Shown one piece after another: positions 8,642-16,410 of a stretch of 64,000 nucleotides of DNA (within the stretch, counting starts at the first letter, position 1; the number at the start of each line of letters is the position of its first letter). The stretch comes from Oscillospiraceae bacterium (GTDB lineage Bacteria; Bacillota; Clostridia; Oscillospirales; Acutalibacteraceae): assembly GCA_015066445.1 (NCBI GenBank), contig SVOK01000001.1:1-64000 (forward strand). The letters are read 5' to 3'. Under the pieces are notes generated by a model. That model saw only the letters and a program-made list of their open reading frames with translations. It ran no database searches and was not told the DNA's origin. A program made the position numbers and the translations under genes.

Positions 8642-8905
8642 ATGTGCGTTAAAGATGTTGTTATTCAGAATCAGGTTGGCCTTCATGCCCGTCCCGCTAC
8701 CTTCTTCATTCAGAAAGCTAATGAGTATAAATCATCTATCTGGGTTGAAAAGGACGAAAGAAAAGTAAACGCAAAAAGCTTATTAGGTGTTCTTTCCTTA
8801 GGCATCGTAGGCGGCACCACAATCAAAATTATTGTTGATGGTTCCGACGAAAAAGAAGCTCTTGACGGCCTTGTAGCACTGGTTGAATCCGGTTTTGCTG
8901 ATTAA
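8642..8905 (+). CDS. ptsH: Phosphocarrier protein HPr (PTS)
   Basis: HPr passes phosphate from enzyme I to sugar-specific PTS components and, when phosphorylated on Ser46, acts with CcpA in catabolite control. The 87-residue protein keeps His15 in GLHARPA and Ser46 in NAKSLLGVLSLG, so both modes look functional. It starts at ATG behind AAGGAG. No enzyme I gene (ptsI) follows, unlike the ptsHI operon of Bacillus; a strong terminator ends the transcript. Because His15 is present it is not Crh. Confidence 0.93.
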   Translation: MCVKDVVIQNQVGLHARPATFFIQKANEYKSSIWVEKDERKVNAKSLLGVLSLGIVGGTTIKIIVDGSDEKEALDGLVALVESGFAD

Positions 8906-8913
8906 TGTTTTAA

Positions 8914-8950
8914 AGCGCCGATAAAAACTTTTTATCGGCGCTAAATTTTT
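8914..8950 (+). terminator. Intrinsic terminator after HPr
   Basis: A 13-bp perfect stem (AGCGCCGATAAAA with its complement at 8930-8942) is followed by TAAATTTTTG. Confidence 0.88.
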
Positions 8951-8951
8951 G

Positions 8952-8979
8952 TTGACAAATCAAAAAATTGTGTTATAAT
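8952..8979 (+). promoter_or_regulatory. Promoter of the tRNA-Pro region
   Basis: TTGACA (8952-8957) and TATAAT (8974-8979), 16 bases apart, read into the truncated tRNA copy at 9024 and then the intact tRNA at 9220. Confidence 0.7.
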
Positions 8980-9018
8980 ATCACTTGTGCTTAAAAATAA
9001 TACATATTAAGCCTACAG

Positions 9019-9047
9019 TATATCTGGGTGTGGCGCAGATTGGTAGC
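9019..9047 (+). pseudogene. Truncated 5' copy of tRNA-Pro(GGG)
   Basis: Twenty-nine bases here are identical to 9215-9243, which cover the upstream TATAT and the first 24 bases of the intact tRNA (acceptor strand and D arm). The copy stops after GGTAGC and unrelated sequence follows, so it cannot make a tRNA. Confidence 0.8.
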
Positions 9048-9214
9048 TTTGAGCTTGACCGCTGCCTGCGGCAGATAAAGGGAAAGCGAAAAGGCGCAGC
9101 GGTTGAAATTTTTAGCCGCCCCAAGGCTTGAAAAATTTCGGGCACCGCAAGAGTAAGCGTAGCGCGCGGTTTTTAACAGCTTTGTTCAATTAAGCACAAT
9201 ATTTAAGATTTATA
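9048..9214 (+). other. Structured, GC-richer insert between tRNA copies
   Basis: No gene is seen here. The stretch contains three nested inverted repeats: ACCGCTGC/GCAGCGGT (about 9058-9106), GAAATTTTT-AGCC with GGCT-TGA-AAAATTTC (about 9107-9139), and ACCGC/GCGGT followed by TTTTT (9144-9174). The 8-mer TAGCGCGC of the tRNA D arm recurs at 9160-9167. It could be a small mobile or recombined repeat, or leader structure. Confidence 0.5.
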
Positions 9215-9219
9215 TATAT

Positions 9220-9296
9220 CTGGGTGTGGCGCAGATTGGTAGCGCGCTACCTTGGGGTGGTAGAGGCCGTGGGTTCAAGTCCCGCCACTCAGACCA
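9220..9296 (+). tRNA. tRNA-Pro (anticodon GGG)
   Basis: The 77-base gene folds as a cloverleaf: acceptor CTGGGTG/CACTCAG with one G-T pair, anticodon arm CTACC/GGTAG with the loop TTGGGGT (anticodon GGG, reading CCC and CCU), and a T arm containing GGTTCAAGTCC. Discriminator A and the CCA end are encoded. G36-G37 makes it a TrmD substrate. A terminator hairpin starts two bases after CCA. Confidence 0.94.
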
Positions 9297-9378
9297 AAAC
9301 AGTTTCAATCTTTAGGTTGAGGCTGTTTTTCTTTTTAAAGCAAGGCGGGACTTGAAGCCTAAGAGGGCTGCGAATGTT
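9279..9378 (+). repeat. 100-bp direct repeat, copy 1 (tRNA 3' end and terminator)
   Basis: This copy covers the last 18 bases of the tRNA, the terminator hairpin and 47 bases beyond. It matches 9486-9585 at 98 of 100 positions. Inside it, GGCGGGACTTGAA is the exact reverse complement of the tRNA T arm TTCAAGTCCCGCC (9275-9287), so the tRNA 3' half could pair with its own trailer. Confidence 0.9.
9298..9331 (+). terminator. Terminator of tRNA-Pro
   Basis: AACAGTTTCAA pairs with TTGAGGCTGTT (two G-T pairs), followed by TTTTTC. Confidence 0.75.
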
Positions 9379-9382
9379 AAGA

Positions 9383-9407
9383 AAAACAGTCCGGTGGACT
9401 GTTTTTT
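9383..9407 (+). terminator. Second terminator hairpin in the tRNA trailer
   Basis: AAACAGTCC-GGT-GGACTGTTT followed by further Ts forms a short, strong hairpin with a T-run, between the two 100-bp repeats. Confidence 0.75.
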
Positions 9408-9485
9408 AATGAGCAGTTGCGCAGACGGGTACCGAATGCAAAGCATTGGGTCGTCAAGCAGGGCAAATTGCCGCAGGCAAGGTGC

Positions 9486-9585
9486 GTCCCGCCACTCAGA
9501 CCAAAACAGTTTCAATCTTTGGGTTGAGGCTGTTTTTCTTTTTAAAGCAAGGCGGGACTTGAAACCTAAGAGGGCTGCGAATGTT
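9486..9585 (+). repeat. 100-bp direct repeat, copy 2 (tRNA 3' remnant)
   Basis: This second copy begins with GTCCCGCCACTCAGACCA, the last 18 bases of the tRNA including CCA, but has no tRNA body before it. It differs from copy 1 at two positions only. It is therefore a recent duplication of the tRNA tail and terminator, not a gene. Confidence 0.9.
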
Positions 9586-9653
9586 TTGAACAACCTTTAA
9601 AAACTTTTATCCTCAATGCGAGTGCTGTCCTCCTGCTATAATATATAAAAACC

Positions 9654-9683
9654 TTGATTTACCAGATAGTTTGGGTATATAAT
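9654..9683 (+). promoter_or_regulatory. Promoter of the metF-metH operon
   Basis: TTGATT (9654-9659) and TATAAT (9678-9683) with an 18-base spacer precede metF by 31 bases. I see no SAM riboswitch or methionine T-box in the 130 bases before metF. Confidence 0.5.
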
Positions 9684-9714
9684 GAATTATAAGTTTTTTT
9701 AAAGGACGGCTTTT

Positions 9715-10593
9715 ATGAAAATTATTGATTTACTAAAAAGTGAAGCGCTTTCCCTCTCTTTTGAGGTTTTTCCTCCGAAAACAGATACTGCCTTTGAAAA
9801 TGTGCAAACTGCTACTGAGGAAATTGCCAAGCTTAGCCCAAGCTTTATGAGTGTTACATATGGTGCAGGCGGCGGAACAAGTAAATACACCTTGGATATC
9901 GCAAAGCGGATAAAGGAGCTTTATAATGTGCCGTCTTTGGCGCACCTCACCTGCGTTTCTTCCACTAAAGCCACTGTACACGACCGCATTGCCGATATTA
10001 AAACGGCTGGTATTGAGAATATTATGGCACTCAGAGGCGATATTCCCTCAGAGCTTCAGAATGCCGACCGCAGTCACTGGGATTATCACAACGCAGTAGA
10101 GCTTGTAAGGGAACTTAAAGAATCGCAAGCAGATTTTTGCATTGGAGGTGCTTGCTATCCTGAAATACACCCCGAAAGCGAAAACCAAAAGCAGGATATT
10201 AAATATCTTAAAGAAAAGGTAGATGCAGGCTGTGATTTTTTAACCACACAGATGTTTTTCGATAATAATCTGCTTTATAATTTCCTTTATAAAATCCGTG
10301 AAGCAGGAATTACTGTTCCAATAATTCCCGGTATTATGCCTATCACCAATGCAAATCAGGTGGAGCGTGCTATTAAGCTTTCAGGCTCATTTATGCCTCA
10401 GCGTTTTAAAAGCCTTGTGGACAAATTCGGCTCTGACCCTGCGGCTATGAAGCAGGCAGGTATTGCTTATGCTACCGACCAGATAATCGACCTATATGCC
10501 AACGGAATTACTAATGTACACGTATACTCAATGAACAAGCCTGATGTTGCCAAGAAAATTATGGACAACTTAAGCTGTATTTTAGGAAAATGA
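9715..10593 (+). CDS. metF: Methylenetetrahydrofolate reductase
   Basis: MetF reduces 5,10-methylene-THF to 5-methyl-THF, the methyl donor for methionine synthase. The 292-residue TIM-barrel flavoprotein begins SLSFEVFPPKTD and carries MSVTYGAGGG, LAHLTCVS, IMALRGD and CDFLTTQMFFDN, all typical of bacterial MetF. It is the first gene of a three-gene unit; its stop overlaps the ATG of the next gene (ATGA). The length and order place it squarely in the methionine route. Confidence 0.95.
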   Translation: MKIIDLLKSEALSLSFEVFPPKTDTAFENVQTATEEIAKLSPSFMSVTYGAGGGTSKYTLDIAKRIKELYNVPSLAHLTCVSSTKATVHDRIADIKTAGIENIMALRGDIPSELQNADRSHWDYHNAVELVRELKESQADFCIGGACYPEIHPESENQKQDIKYLKEKVDAGCDFLTTQMFFDNNLLYNFLYKIREAGITVPIIPGIMPITNANQVERAIKLSGSFMPQRFKSLVDKFGSDPAAMKQAGIAYATDQIIDLYANGITNVHVYSMNKPDVAKKIMDNLSCILGK

Positions 10594-11183
10594 ATTCTGT
10601 GATTTTAAATAAAACATATAAAGAGCTTCCTTTTTGCGAAAAAGAAATTCTGAGATATGCAGGCTGTAAAGAAGCAGATGAAGAAATATCTACTCTTCTT
10701 AAAGAATGCATAAACGAACTAAAGGACAAGCTCACATATAAAATCTGTTACCGTGAACTCCCCTTTAAAGCAAACGGCAATATCTGTGATTTTGAATATT
10801 TTAGTCTTTATTCAGAAAAGCTTTCGCTTAATCTTAAAAATTCCAAAAAGGTTATCCTTTTCGCCGCAACGGTAGGTGTAGAAATAGACCGCCTTATCGG
10901 CAAATATGGCAAACTCTCCCCTGCCAAAGCACTGTTTTTTCAGGCTATTGGAGCGGAGCGGATAGAAGCGTTATGCGATGCTTTTTGCGCTGACATTGAA
11001 AAAGAATATACTATGAAAACAAAGCCCCGATTTAGTCCCGGATACGGCGATTTGCCACTCTCGGCTCAGAAAGATGTTTTTGATGTTCTAAGCCCTGAGC
11101 GAAGAATAGGGCTAACTTTAAACAGCAGCCTGCTTATGTCACCCACAAAATCTGTTACAGCCTTTGTGGGACTTAATGGATAA
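10590..11183 (+). CDS. Methionine synthase reactivation-domain protein (stand-alone)
   Basis: The 197-residue protein resembles the C-terminal AdoMet-binding activation domain of cobalamin-dependent methionine synthase. The region RFSPGYGDLPLSAQKDVFDV followed by LLMSPTKSVTAFVGL corresponds to the SAM-binding R-x-SPGY and PTKSVT motifs. Its job would be to remethylate oxidised cob(II)alamin on MetH. The neighbouring metH lacks this domain, so the enzyme is split into two polypeptides. It overlaps metF by 4 bases and precedes metH by 44. Split forms are known in some Clostridia and Thermotogae; here the sequence shows the arrangement directly. Confidence 0.88.
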   Translation: MNSVILNKTYKELPFCEKEILRYAGCKEADEEISTLLKECINELKDKLTYKICYRELPFKANGNICDFEYFSLYSEKLSLNLKNSKKVILFAATVGVEIDRLIGKYGKLSPAKALFFQAIGAERIEALCDAFCADIEKEYTMKTKPRFSPGYGDLPLSAQKDVFDVLSPERRIGLTLNSSLLMSPTKSVTAFVGLNG

Positions 11184-11227
11184 GAAAAGTTGTTGTAATA
11201 TAAAAATTGCTCATTCAGAGGTGTAGA

Positions 11228-13633
11228 ATGAATTTCAGAGAATACTTAAAGAATAATATTGTCTATCTTGACGGCGGTATGGGAACACTTTTGCAAGCTG
11301 AGGGTTTAAAGCCCGGCGAGCACCCTGAAAGTTGGAATATAACCCACCCAGATATAATAACCGCTATACACAAGGCTTATTTCGAGGCTGGCAGTAATGT
11401 TGTCTGCACAAACACCTTTGGCGCAAACTGCCTTAAATTTAGTTGCGACGAACTTGAAGAGATAATAAAGGCGGCTATAGCTAATGCAAAAACCGCAAAA
11501 GAATGCTCAGTATCAAATTCAGAAAAGTTTATTGCCCTTGACATTGGACCTTCAGGCAAGCTTTTAAAACCGCTTGGCGACCTTGATTTTGAAGATGCTG
11601 TCGGAGTGTTTGCCAAAACAGTTAAGCTCGGTGTGAAATACGGCGCTGACCTTATTATAATTGAAACAATGAACGACAGTTATGAAACCAAAGCGGCGCT
11701 TCTTGCCGCAAAGGAAAACAGTGACCTTCCTGTAATTGTTTCCAATGCCTACGGTGAGGACGGAAAGCTAATGACCGGAGCAACACCTGCTGCAATGGTA
11801 GCTATCTTAGAGGGTATGGGAGCTGATGCTTTAGGAGCCAACTGTTCGCTCGGACCAAAACAACTGCGAGGCGTTGCCGAAGAACTGCTAAAAAAAGCTT
11901 CTGTTCCTGTTATACTAAAGCCAAATGCTGGACTTCCGAAATCGGTAGATGGCAAAACAGTATTTGATATAACTGCTGATGAGTTTGCCGACGAAGTAGC
12001 TGAGCTTGTAAAAAAAGGTGTTCGTGTTGTGGGCGGCTGCTGCGGTACAACGCCTGAATATATTTCTTCACTTTATAACAAAACCTCTGACCTTGCACCT
12101 GTTCCTATTGAAAATAAAAACATAACTGTAGTCTCATCATATACTCACGCCGTGGAGTTTGGAGAAAGCCCCATACTTATCGGCGAGCGAATTAACCCCA
12201 CAGGCAAAAAACGTTTTAAACAGGCTTTGCTTGAAAACGATATTGATTATATTCTGTCTGAAGGTGTAAATCAGCAGGAAAAGGGCGTGCATATTCTTGA
12301 TGTTAATGTGGGACTTCCGGATATTGACGAAGTGCAGCTGCTTAAAACCACCATACCCGAATTGCAGGCAGTTACCAATCTGCCGTTGCAGATAGACACG
12401 TCAAATATTGCCGCTATGGAAGCTTCACTTCGCCGTTACAACGGAAAGGCTATGATAAACTCAGTTAACGGCAAAAAAGAGAGTATGGAAACGGTATTTC
12501 CGCTTGTTAAAAAATATGGTGGATTAGTAGTTGCTTTAACGCTTGATGAAAACGGAATTCCCGAAACCGCAGAAGGCAGAGTGAAAATTGCTGAGAATAT
12601 TTTAAAAGTTGCGAGTGAATACGGTATCCCTAAAAAAGACATTATTTTTGATACACTTGCTATGACAATAAGTGCCGATAATAAAGCCGCACTTGCTACT
12701 CTTTCTTCCCTTAAAACTATAAAGAAAGAGCTTGGCTGCCACACTTCACTCGGTGTTTCAAATGTTTCATTTGGACTTCCTAACCGTGACGCTATAAACG
12801 GTACATTCTTTGCGCTTGCCCTCGAAAACGGACTTTCTGCTGCTATTATAAATCCATATTCAGCCGAAATATTAAAAACATATTACACATATAAAGCGCT
12901 TAAAGGTCTCGACCAAAACTGTGCCGAGTACATCGCTACGGCGGATTTGTTTGGGATCTCCTCCCCTGCTACAGCCGCCGAAACCAAAAAGACTGCTGAG
13001 GAATATTCTTCAGAGCTTCAGCGTGCAGTTATAAAAGGCTTTAAAGAAAAGGCAGGAGAACTTACAAAAGCATTGCTTTCAAGCACTGCACCTCTTGACA
13101 TAGTTAATAACGAAATTATCCCTGCCCTTAATATTGTGGGAAGTGGGTTTGAAAACAAAACGGTATATCTCCCACAGCTGCTTATGAGTGCTGAAGCCGC
13201 AAAAAGCGCTTTTGAAGTTATAAAAGCCTTTATGTCCGGCAAAGAAAACAATGAGGCTAAGGGAATAATTGTAATTGCTACTGTTCACGGTGATATTCAC
13301 GATATTGGCAAAAACATTGTAAAGCTGTTACTTGAAAACTACGGTTTTGATGTTATTGACCTCGGCAAAGATGTTTTACCTCAAAAAATTGTGGAAACAG
13401 TTGTGGAGCTTCACGCACCGTTAGCAGGCTTAAGTGCTCTTATGACAACCACTGTTCCGGCAATGGAAGAAACAATAAAGCTTCTCAGGGAAAATGCTCC
13501 TTGGTGCAAAATCGTGGTAGGAGGCGCAGTTTTAACAAAAGAATATGCCGATAAAATCGGCGCTGATAAATATGCAAAGGATGCTATGGAAGGCGTCCGC
13601 TATGCCGAAATGATTGTGAAAGAAAGCCAATAA
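11228..13633 (+). CDS. metH: Cobalamin-dependent methionine synthase (lacking activation domain)
   Basis: MetH moves a methyl group from 5-methyl-THF through cobalamin to homocysteine. The protein (801 residues from the ATG at 11228, preceded by AGAGGTG) has a homocysteine-binding barrel (about 1-285, zinc cysteines in GANCSLGP and VGGCCGTTP), a pterin-binding barrel (about 300-560, GERINPTGKKRF) and the cobalamin cap and Rossmann module (about 580-800) with the base-off histidine in GDIHDIGKNIV. It ends there, about 400 residues shorter than E. coli MetH, because the reactivation domain is encoded by the separate gene upstream. An in-frame start 21 bases earlier lacks a binding site. Confidence 0.95.
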   Translation: MNFREYLKNNIVYLDGGMGTLLQAEGLKPGEHPESWNITHPDIITAIHKAYFEAGSNVVCTNTFGANCLKFSCDELEEIIKAAIANAKTAKECSVSNSEKFIALDIGPSGKLLKPLGDLDFEDAVGVFAKTVKLGVKYGADLIIIETMNDSYETKAALLAAKENSDLPVIVSNAYGEDGKLMTGATPAAMVAILEGMGADALGANCSLGPKQLRGVAEELLKKASVPVILKPNAGLPKSVDGKTVFDITADEFADEVAELVKKGVRVVGGCCGTTPEYISSLYNKTSDLAPVPIENKNITVVSSYTHAVEFGESPILIGERINPTGKKRFKQALLENDIDYILSEGVNQQEKGVHILDVNVGLPDIDEVQLLKTTIPELQAVTNLPLQIDTSNIAAMEASLRRYNGKAMINSVNGKKESMETVFPLVKKYGGLVVALTLDENGIPETAEGRVKIAENILKVASEYGIPKKDIIFDTLAMTISADNKAALATLSSLKTIKKELGCHTSLGVSNVSFGLPNRDAINGTFFALALENGLSAAIINPYSAEILKTYYTYKALKGLDQNCAEYIATADLFGISSPATAAETKKTAEEYSSELQRAVIKGFKEKAGELTKALLSSTAPLDIVNNEIIPALNIVGSGFENKTVYLPQLLMSAEAAKSAFEVIKAFMSGKENNEAKGIIVIATVHGDIHDIGKNIVKLLLENYGFDVIDLGKDVLPQKIVETVVELHAPLAGLSALMTTTVPAMEETIKLLRENAPWCKIVVGGAVLTKEYADKIGADKYAKDAMEGVRYAEMIVKESQ

Positions 13634-13680
13634 TTAAACTTAAAAATTATTTAAGGAAAATGTATATTATCATAGAAAAA

Positions 13681-13708
13681 AGTCGCAGCATTTAAGCTGC
13701 GACTTTTG
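13681..13708. terminator. Bidirectional terminator between metH and the feo genes
   Basis: A 9-bp stem AGTCGCAGC/GCTGCGACT with the loop ATTTAA has GAAAAA before it and TTTTG after it, so it can stop both metH and the convergent feo transcript. Confidence 0.85.
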
Positions 13709-13716
13709 TTTTAAAT

Positions 13717-13887
13717 TCATTCTTTATTTTCGCTGTTTGTAGTACAGCCTCCGTTGCATTTACCGCCACACTGTTTGGCATAAGGACAGCCTATGCAGGT
13801 CTCTCCCCTTTTTTTAGCTTTATATAAATATAACACTATGCCACCGATAATACATACAATAATTGCAATAATTATAAAATTTTTCAT
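13717..13887 (-). CDS. FeoB-associated Cys-rich membrane peptide
   Basis: This 56-residue protein has one N-terminal membrane helix (about residues 3-22) followed by a basic stretch and a cysteine-rich tail: C31, C34, C40, C44 and C48 in a C-x2-C-x5-C-x3-C-x3-C pattern. It lies 3 bases after the feoB stop. Such peptides (the FeoB-associated Cys-rich family) are common next to feoB in Clostridia and may bind iron or a cluster at the membrane, but their role is not settled. It is short and easily missed by gene finders. Confidence 0.85.
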   Translation of the reverse strand: MKNFIIIAIIVCIIGGIVLYLYKAKKRGETCIGCPYAKQCGGKCNGGCTTNSENKE

Positions 13888-13890
13888 AGC

Positions 13891-15945
13891 TTATTTACTC
13901 ACAGCGGCTTCTTTTTTCTTTGCTGCCTTTAAGGCATATTCAGCTTTAAGCTTTTTCTCAGCACTGATGCAAAGATAAACTACTATTGCAATCATTAAAG
14001 CTACCGCAATACCGCCGCCGATAGCGCCTGCAATGTGGAGTGCCGAAGCATCAACAATAAGTGTGCCGATAGTGTTTACCAGATAACCTATAGTAAAGCC
14101 CACACCGAGCTGAAGACCAATACCGCCCCACAGCCATTTAGCGCTCTTCATTTCAGCATTCATAGCGCCGATAGCAGCAAAGCAAGGTGGAGAATAAAGG
14201 TTAAACATAAGGTAAGCCAATGCGGCAACCTTTGTAAGACCCATTATAGTTGCAACTTCGTTAGCTCCGCCAACTAAAGCTAATTCTTCTGTATCAATAA
14301 AGTTTGTAATAGCAAAGCAAACAGCCAATGTACCAACAACATTTTCCTTAGCAATAAAGCCTGTAACTGCGGCGGCTGCCAATTGCCATGAGAGTATGCC
14401 AACAACAGGAACTAACAGATATGCAAAAGGTCCTGCAATAGAAGCTAAGATAGAGGAATCTGCAGTTTCAGCAATCTGGAATTTCCAGTTAAAGGTCTGC
14501 ATAACCTGAACAACAGTGTTACAGAGAAGAATTATAGTAGCGGCCTTAACTATGTATGCCCAACCTCGACTGCACATAGATTTAAACGCGCCCCAAAGAG
14601 AAGGATTTTTATATTCGGGTAACTCTATAATGAAGAAGGATTTTCTTGCCTTATAGCCTGTAATTTTATTTACAAGCAAAGCGCATAAGAATATAAGAAC
14701 TATACCTGAGAGATACATTACTGTGCTTACCCATCCCGCATTTTTGAAAAATGCACCTGCAAAGAGGGAAATTACAGGAATTTTAGCTCCACAAGGCATA
14801 AAAGGAGAAAGCATTGCAGTAGCTCTGCGCTCACGCTCGTTGCGGATAGTACGGCTTGCCATAATACCAGGAACTGCGCAACCAACAGTAATAACGAAAG
14901 GTATTACCGACTTACCGCTAAGACCTACTTTTTTGAAGATAGGGTCTAAAACTACTGCCACACGTGACATATAACCGCAGTCTTCGAGTATAGCTATAAG
15001 GAAGTACATTACCATAACAAGAGGCAGGAAGCCTACAACTGCTCCCACTCCTCCGATTATGCCGTCTGTAAGTATAGTAACAAGAAATTCGTTACCTCCC
15101 GAAAGCATATCTGAAACCCAATTTTTAAACATATCTATTAAAGTTACAAGACCTGGTATTTCAAAACCGAAAATTGTTCCGCCCTCAGCAATAAAGGGGC
15201 CAACCCACGCCTGAGAAATCTGGAATACTAACCACATTACAACAGCAAAAATTGGAATACCGAGCCATTTGTTTGTGAGAACAGCATCAATTTTATCGTT
15301 ATAGTTCTTATCCTTTGTTAAAACCTTGCGGGTTTCAACCTCTTTAACGATTTTATTTACAAACACAAAGCGCTTGCGGTCAGCAGCTTCAACAGCCTTT
15401 TTATCTGTTAAATCAATATCTTCCTGAACATAGGGAGCTTTTTGCTCTGTGTTCGCATTAGCAACAGCCGCTTCAATTACAGCCTTTAAGCCGTCAGCCG
15501 AAGTAGAAATTGTGTTCACTACAGGGCAACCAAGCTTTTTTGATAAAGCCTCAGCATCAATATTTGTTTCTTTTTTCTTGTTAATATCACTCTTGTTTAA
15601 CGCTACAACAACCGGAACGCCCAATTCTAAAAGCTGTGTGGTGAAGAAAAGGCTACGGCTTAAATTGGTAGCATCTACAATGTTAATAATAACATCGGGA
15701 TTTTCTTTTTTTACATAGGAGCTTGTGATGCTTTCTTCACTTGTGAAAGGAGACATCGAATAAGCACCGGGAAGGTCAACAGCCATTAACTGCTCCTCTC
15801 CCCCATAGTAGGACTTTTTAATCGGGTGTTCTTTTTTGTCCACGGTAACACCAGCCCAGTTACCCACCTTTTCGTTACTACCTGTAAGAGCATTATACAT
15901 TGTGGTTTTACCGGAGTTCGGGTTGCCTGTTAAAGCAATTCTCAT
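13891..15945 (-). CDS. feoB: Ferrous iron transporter FeoB
   Basis: FeoB imports Fe(II) across the cytoplasmic membrane using an N-terminal GTPase. The 684-residue protein shows G1 GNPNSGKTTMYN, G3 DLPGAYSM and G4 NKSD, then a helical spacer, and a membrane domain from about residue 225 with two Gate segments (GCAVPGIMASR and a YSPPCFAAIG core). It starts at ATG behind GAGGAGG. Upstream lie a palindromic operator (16006-16021) and feoA. The order feoA-feoB-Cys peptide is typical. Confidence 0.95.
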   Translation of the reverse strand: MRIALTGNPNSGKTTMYNALTGSNEKVGNWAGVTVDKKEHPIKKSYYGGEEQLMAVDLPGAYSMSPFTSEESITSSYVKKENPDVIINIVDATNLSRSLFFTTQLLELGVPVVVALNKSDINKKKETNIDAEALSKKLGCPVVNTISTSADGLKAVIEAAVANANTEQKAPYVQEDIDLTDKKAVEAADRKRFVFVNKIVKEVETRKVLTKDKNYNDKIDAVLTNKWLGIPIFAVVMWLVFQISQAWVGPFIAEGGTIFGFEIPGLVTLIDMFKNWVSDMLSGGNEFLVTILTDGIIGGVGAVVGFLPLVMVMYFLIAILEDCGYMSRVAVVLDPIFKKVGLSGKSVIPFVITVGCAVPGIMASRTIRNERERRATAMLSPFMPCGAKIPVISLFAGAFFKNAGWVSTVMYLSGIVLIFLCALLVNKITGYKARKSFFIIELPEYKNPSLWGAFKSMCSRGWAYIVKAATIILLCNTVVQVMQTFNWKFQIAETADSSILASIAGPFAYLLVPVVGILSWQLAAAAVTGFIAKENVVGTLAVCFAITNFIDTEELALVGGANEVATIMGLTKVAALAYLMFNLYSPPCFAAIGAMNAEMKSAKWLWGGIGLQLGVGFTIGYLVNTIGTLIVDASALHIAGAIGGGIAVALMIAIVVYLCISAEKKLKAEYALKAAKKKEAAVSK

Positions 15946-16005
15946 AAAGTTTTCCTCCTCATAATTTAACTTATATTAATACTTACGAAAAATTCATTAA
16001 CCTTG

Positions 16006-16021
16006 GTTAGCGGTCGCTAAC
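16006..16021. promoter_or_regulatory. Palindromic operator before feoB
   Basis: GTTAGCGGTCGCTAAC is one of three copies of a GTTAGC-N4-GCTAAC palindrome around feoA. It resembles sites of DtxR/IdeR-type metal repressors. It sits between the feoA terminator and feoB, so feoB may be controlled on its own. Confidence 0.65.
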
Positions 16022-16028
16022 TATAAGC

Positions 16029-16061
16029 CAAAAAACAAACAGCCACTTTCTGCGCTGTTTG
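16029..16061 (-). terminator. Intrinsic terminator after feoA
   Basis: On the minus strand CAAACAGC pairs with GCTGTTTG and is followed by TTTTTTGG. It lies between feoA and feoB, so read-through to feoB is at most partial. Confidence 0.75.
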
Positions 16062-16073
16062 AAATTATGTGAC

Positions 16074-16286
16074 TCATATAATTATTGCCTCAGCCAATTG
16101 CTTATCAATATTATATCTGCCGTCTTTAATAGAAACTACACAGCCACCCTTTAAGTGAGATACTACAGTAATAGTCTCCCCGCTGTAGCAACCGAGAGAA
16201 AACAAGAAAGAATCCAATTCCTCATCATCGGTTTCTATCTGCTTGATAATATATTCTGTACCTTCTATAGCGTCTCTTAAAGTCAT
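16074..16286 (-). CDS. feoA: FeoA, SH3-like partner of FeoB
   Basis: FeoA is a small cytosolic SH3-like protein that modulates FeoB. From the ATG at 16286 it has 70 residues (MTLRDAIEG start; LFSLGCYSGETITVV and the closing YNIDKQLAEAIII are typical). An in-frame GTG nine bases upstream is less likely. Its promoter at 16382-16410 is followed by two operator palindromes, indicating repression when iron is plentiful. Confidence 0.9.
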   Translation of the reverse strand: MTLRDAIEGTEYIIKQIETDDEELDSFLFSLGCYSGETITVVSHLKGGCVVSIKDGRYNIDKQLAEAIII

Positions 16287-16323
16287 ATGTATCACCGTTT
16301 GAAATTAGTTATGCCTATACTGA

Positions 16324-16339
16324 ATTAGCGTAAGCTAAC
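16324..16339. promoter_or_regulatory. Palindromic operator upstream of feoA (proximal)
   Basis: ATTAGCGTAAGCTAAC is the second copy of the GTTAGC-N4-GCTAAC palindrome, differing at one end base. It lies in the feoA leader. Confidence 0.6.
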
Positions 16340-16357
16340 TGTTAATCATAAAATCGA

Positions 16358-16373
16358 GTTAGCAACCGCTAAC
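16358..16373. promoter_or_regulatory. Palindromic operator at the feoA start site
   Basis: GTTAGCAACCGCTAAC lies 9-24 bases past the -10 box on the minus strand, so a bound repressor would block initiation. Confidence 0.7.
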
Positions 16374-16381
16374 CTTTAAAC

Positions 16382-16410
16382 ATTATAATAATGTGTTTCC
16401 AATTTGTCAA
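16382..16410 (-). promoter_or_regulatory. feoA promoter
   Basis: On the minus strand a consensus TTGACA (16405-16410), a 17-base spacer and a consensus TATAAT (16382-16387) precede feoA. Such a strong core promoter makes sense under a repressor. Confidence 0.8.

Noticed and set aside
9048..9214. Possible small riboswitch or CRISPR-like repeats near the tRNA
   Set aside because: There are only two copies of the flanking repeat and no regular spacing. The hairpins match no riboswitch core I know.
9312..9593. 93-codon minus-strand frame with a repeated FAALLGFKSRLALKRKTAST ending
   Set aside because: It is the translation of the 100-bp tRNA-tail repeat read backwards, crosses the terminators and has no ribosome binding site. 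The internal repeat only mirrors the DNA duplication.
9600..9714. SAM riboswitch or methionine T-box before metF
   Set aside because: No SAM-I kink-turn motif, T-box GGTGG core or paired terminator/antiterminator can be found; only a promoter is visible.
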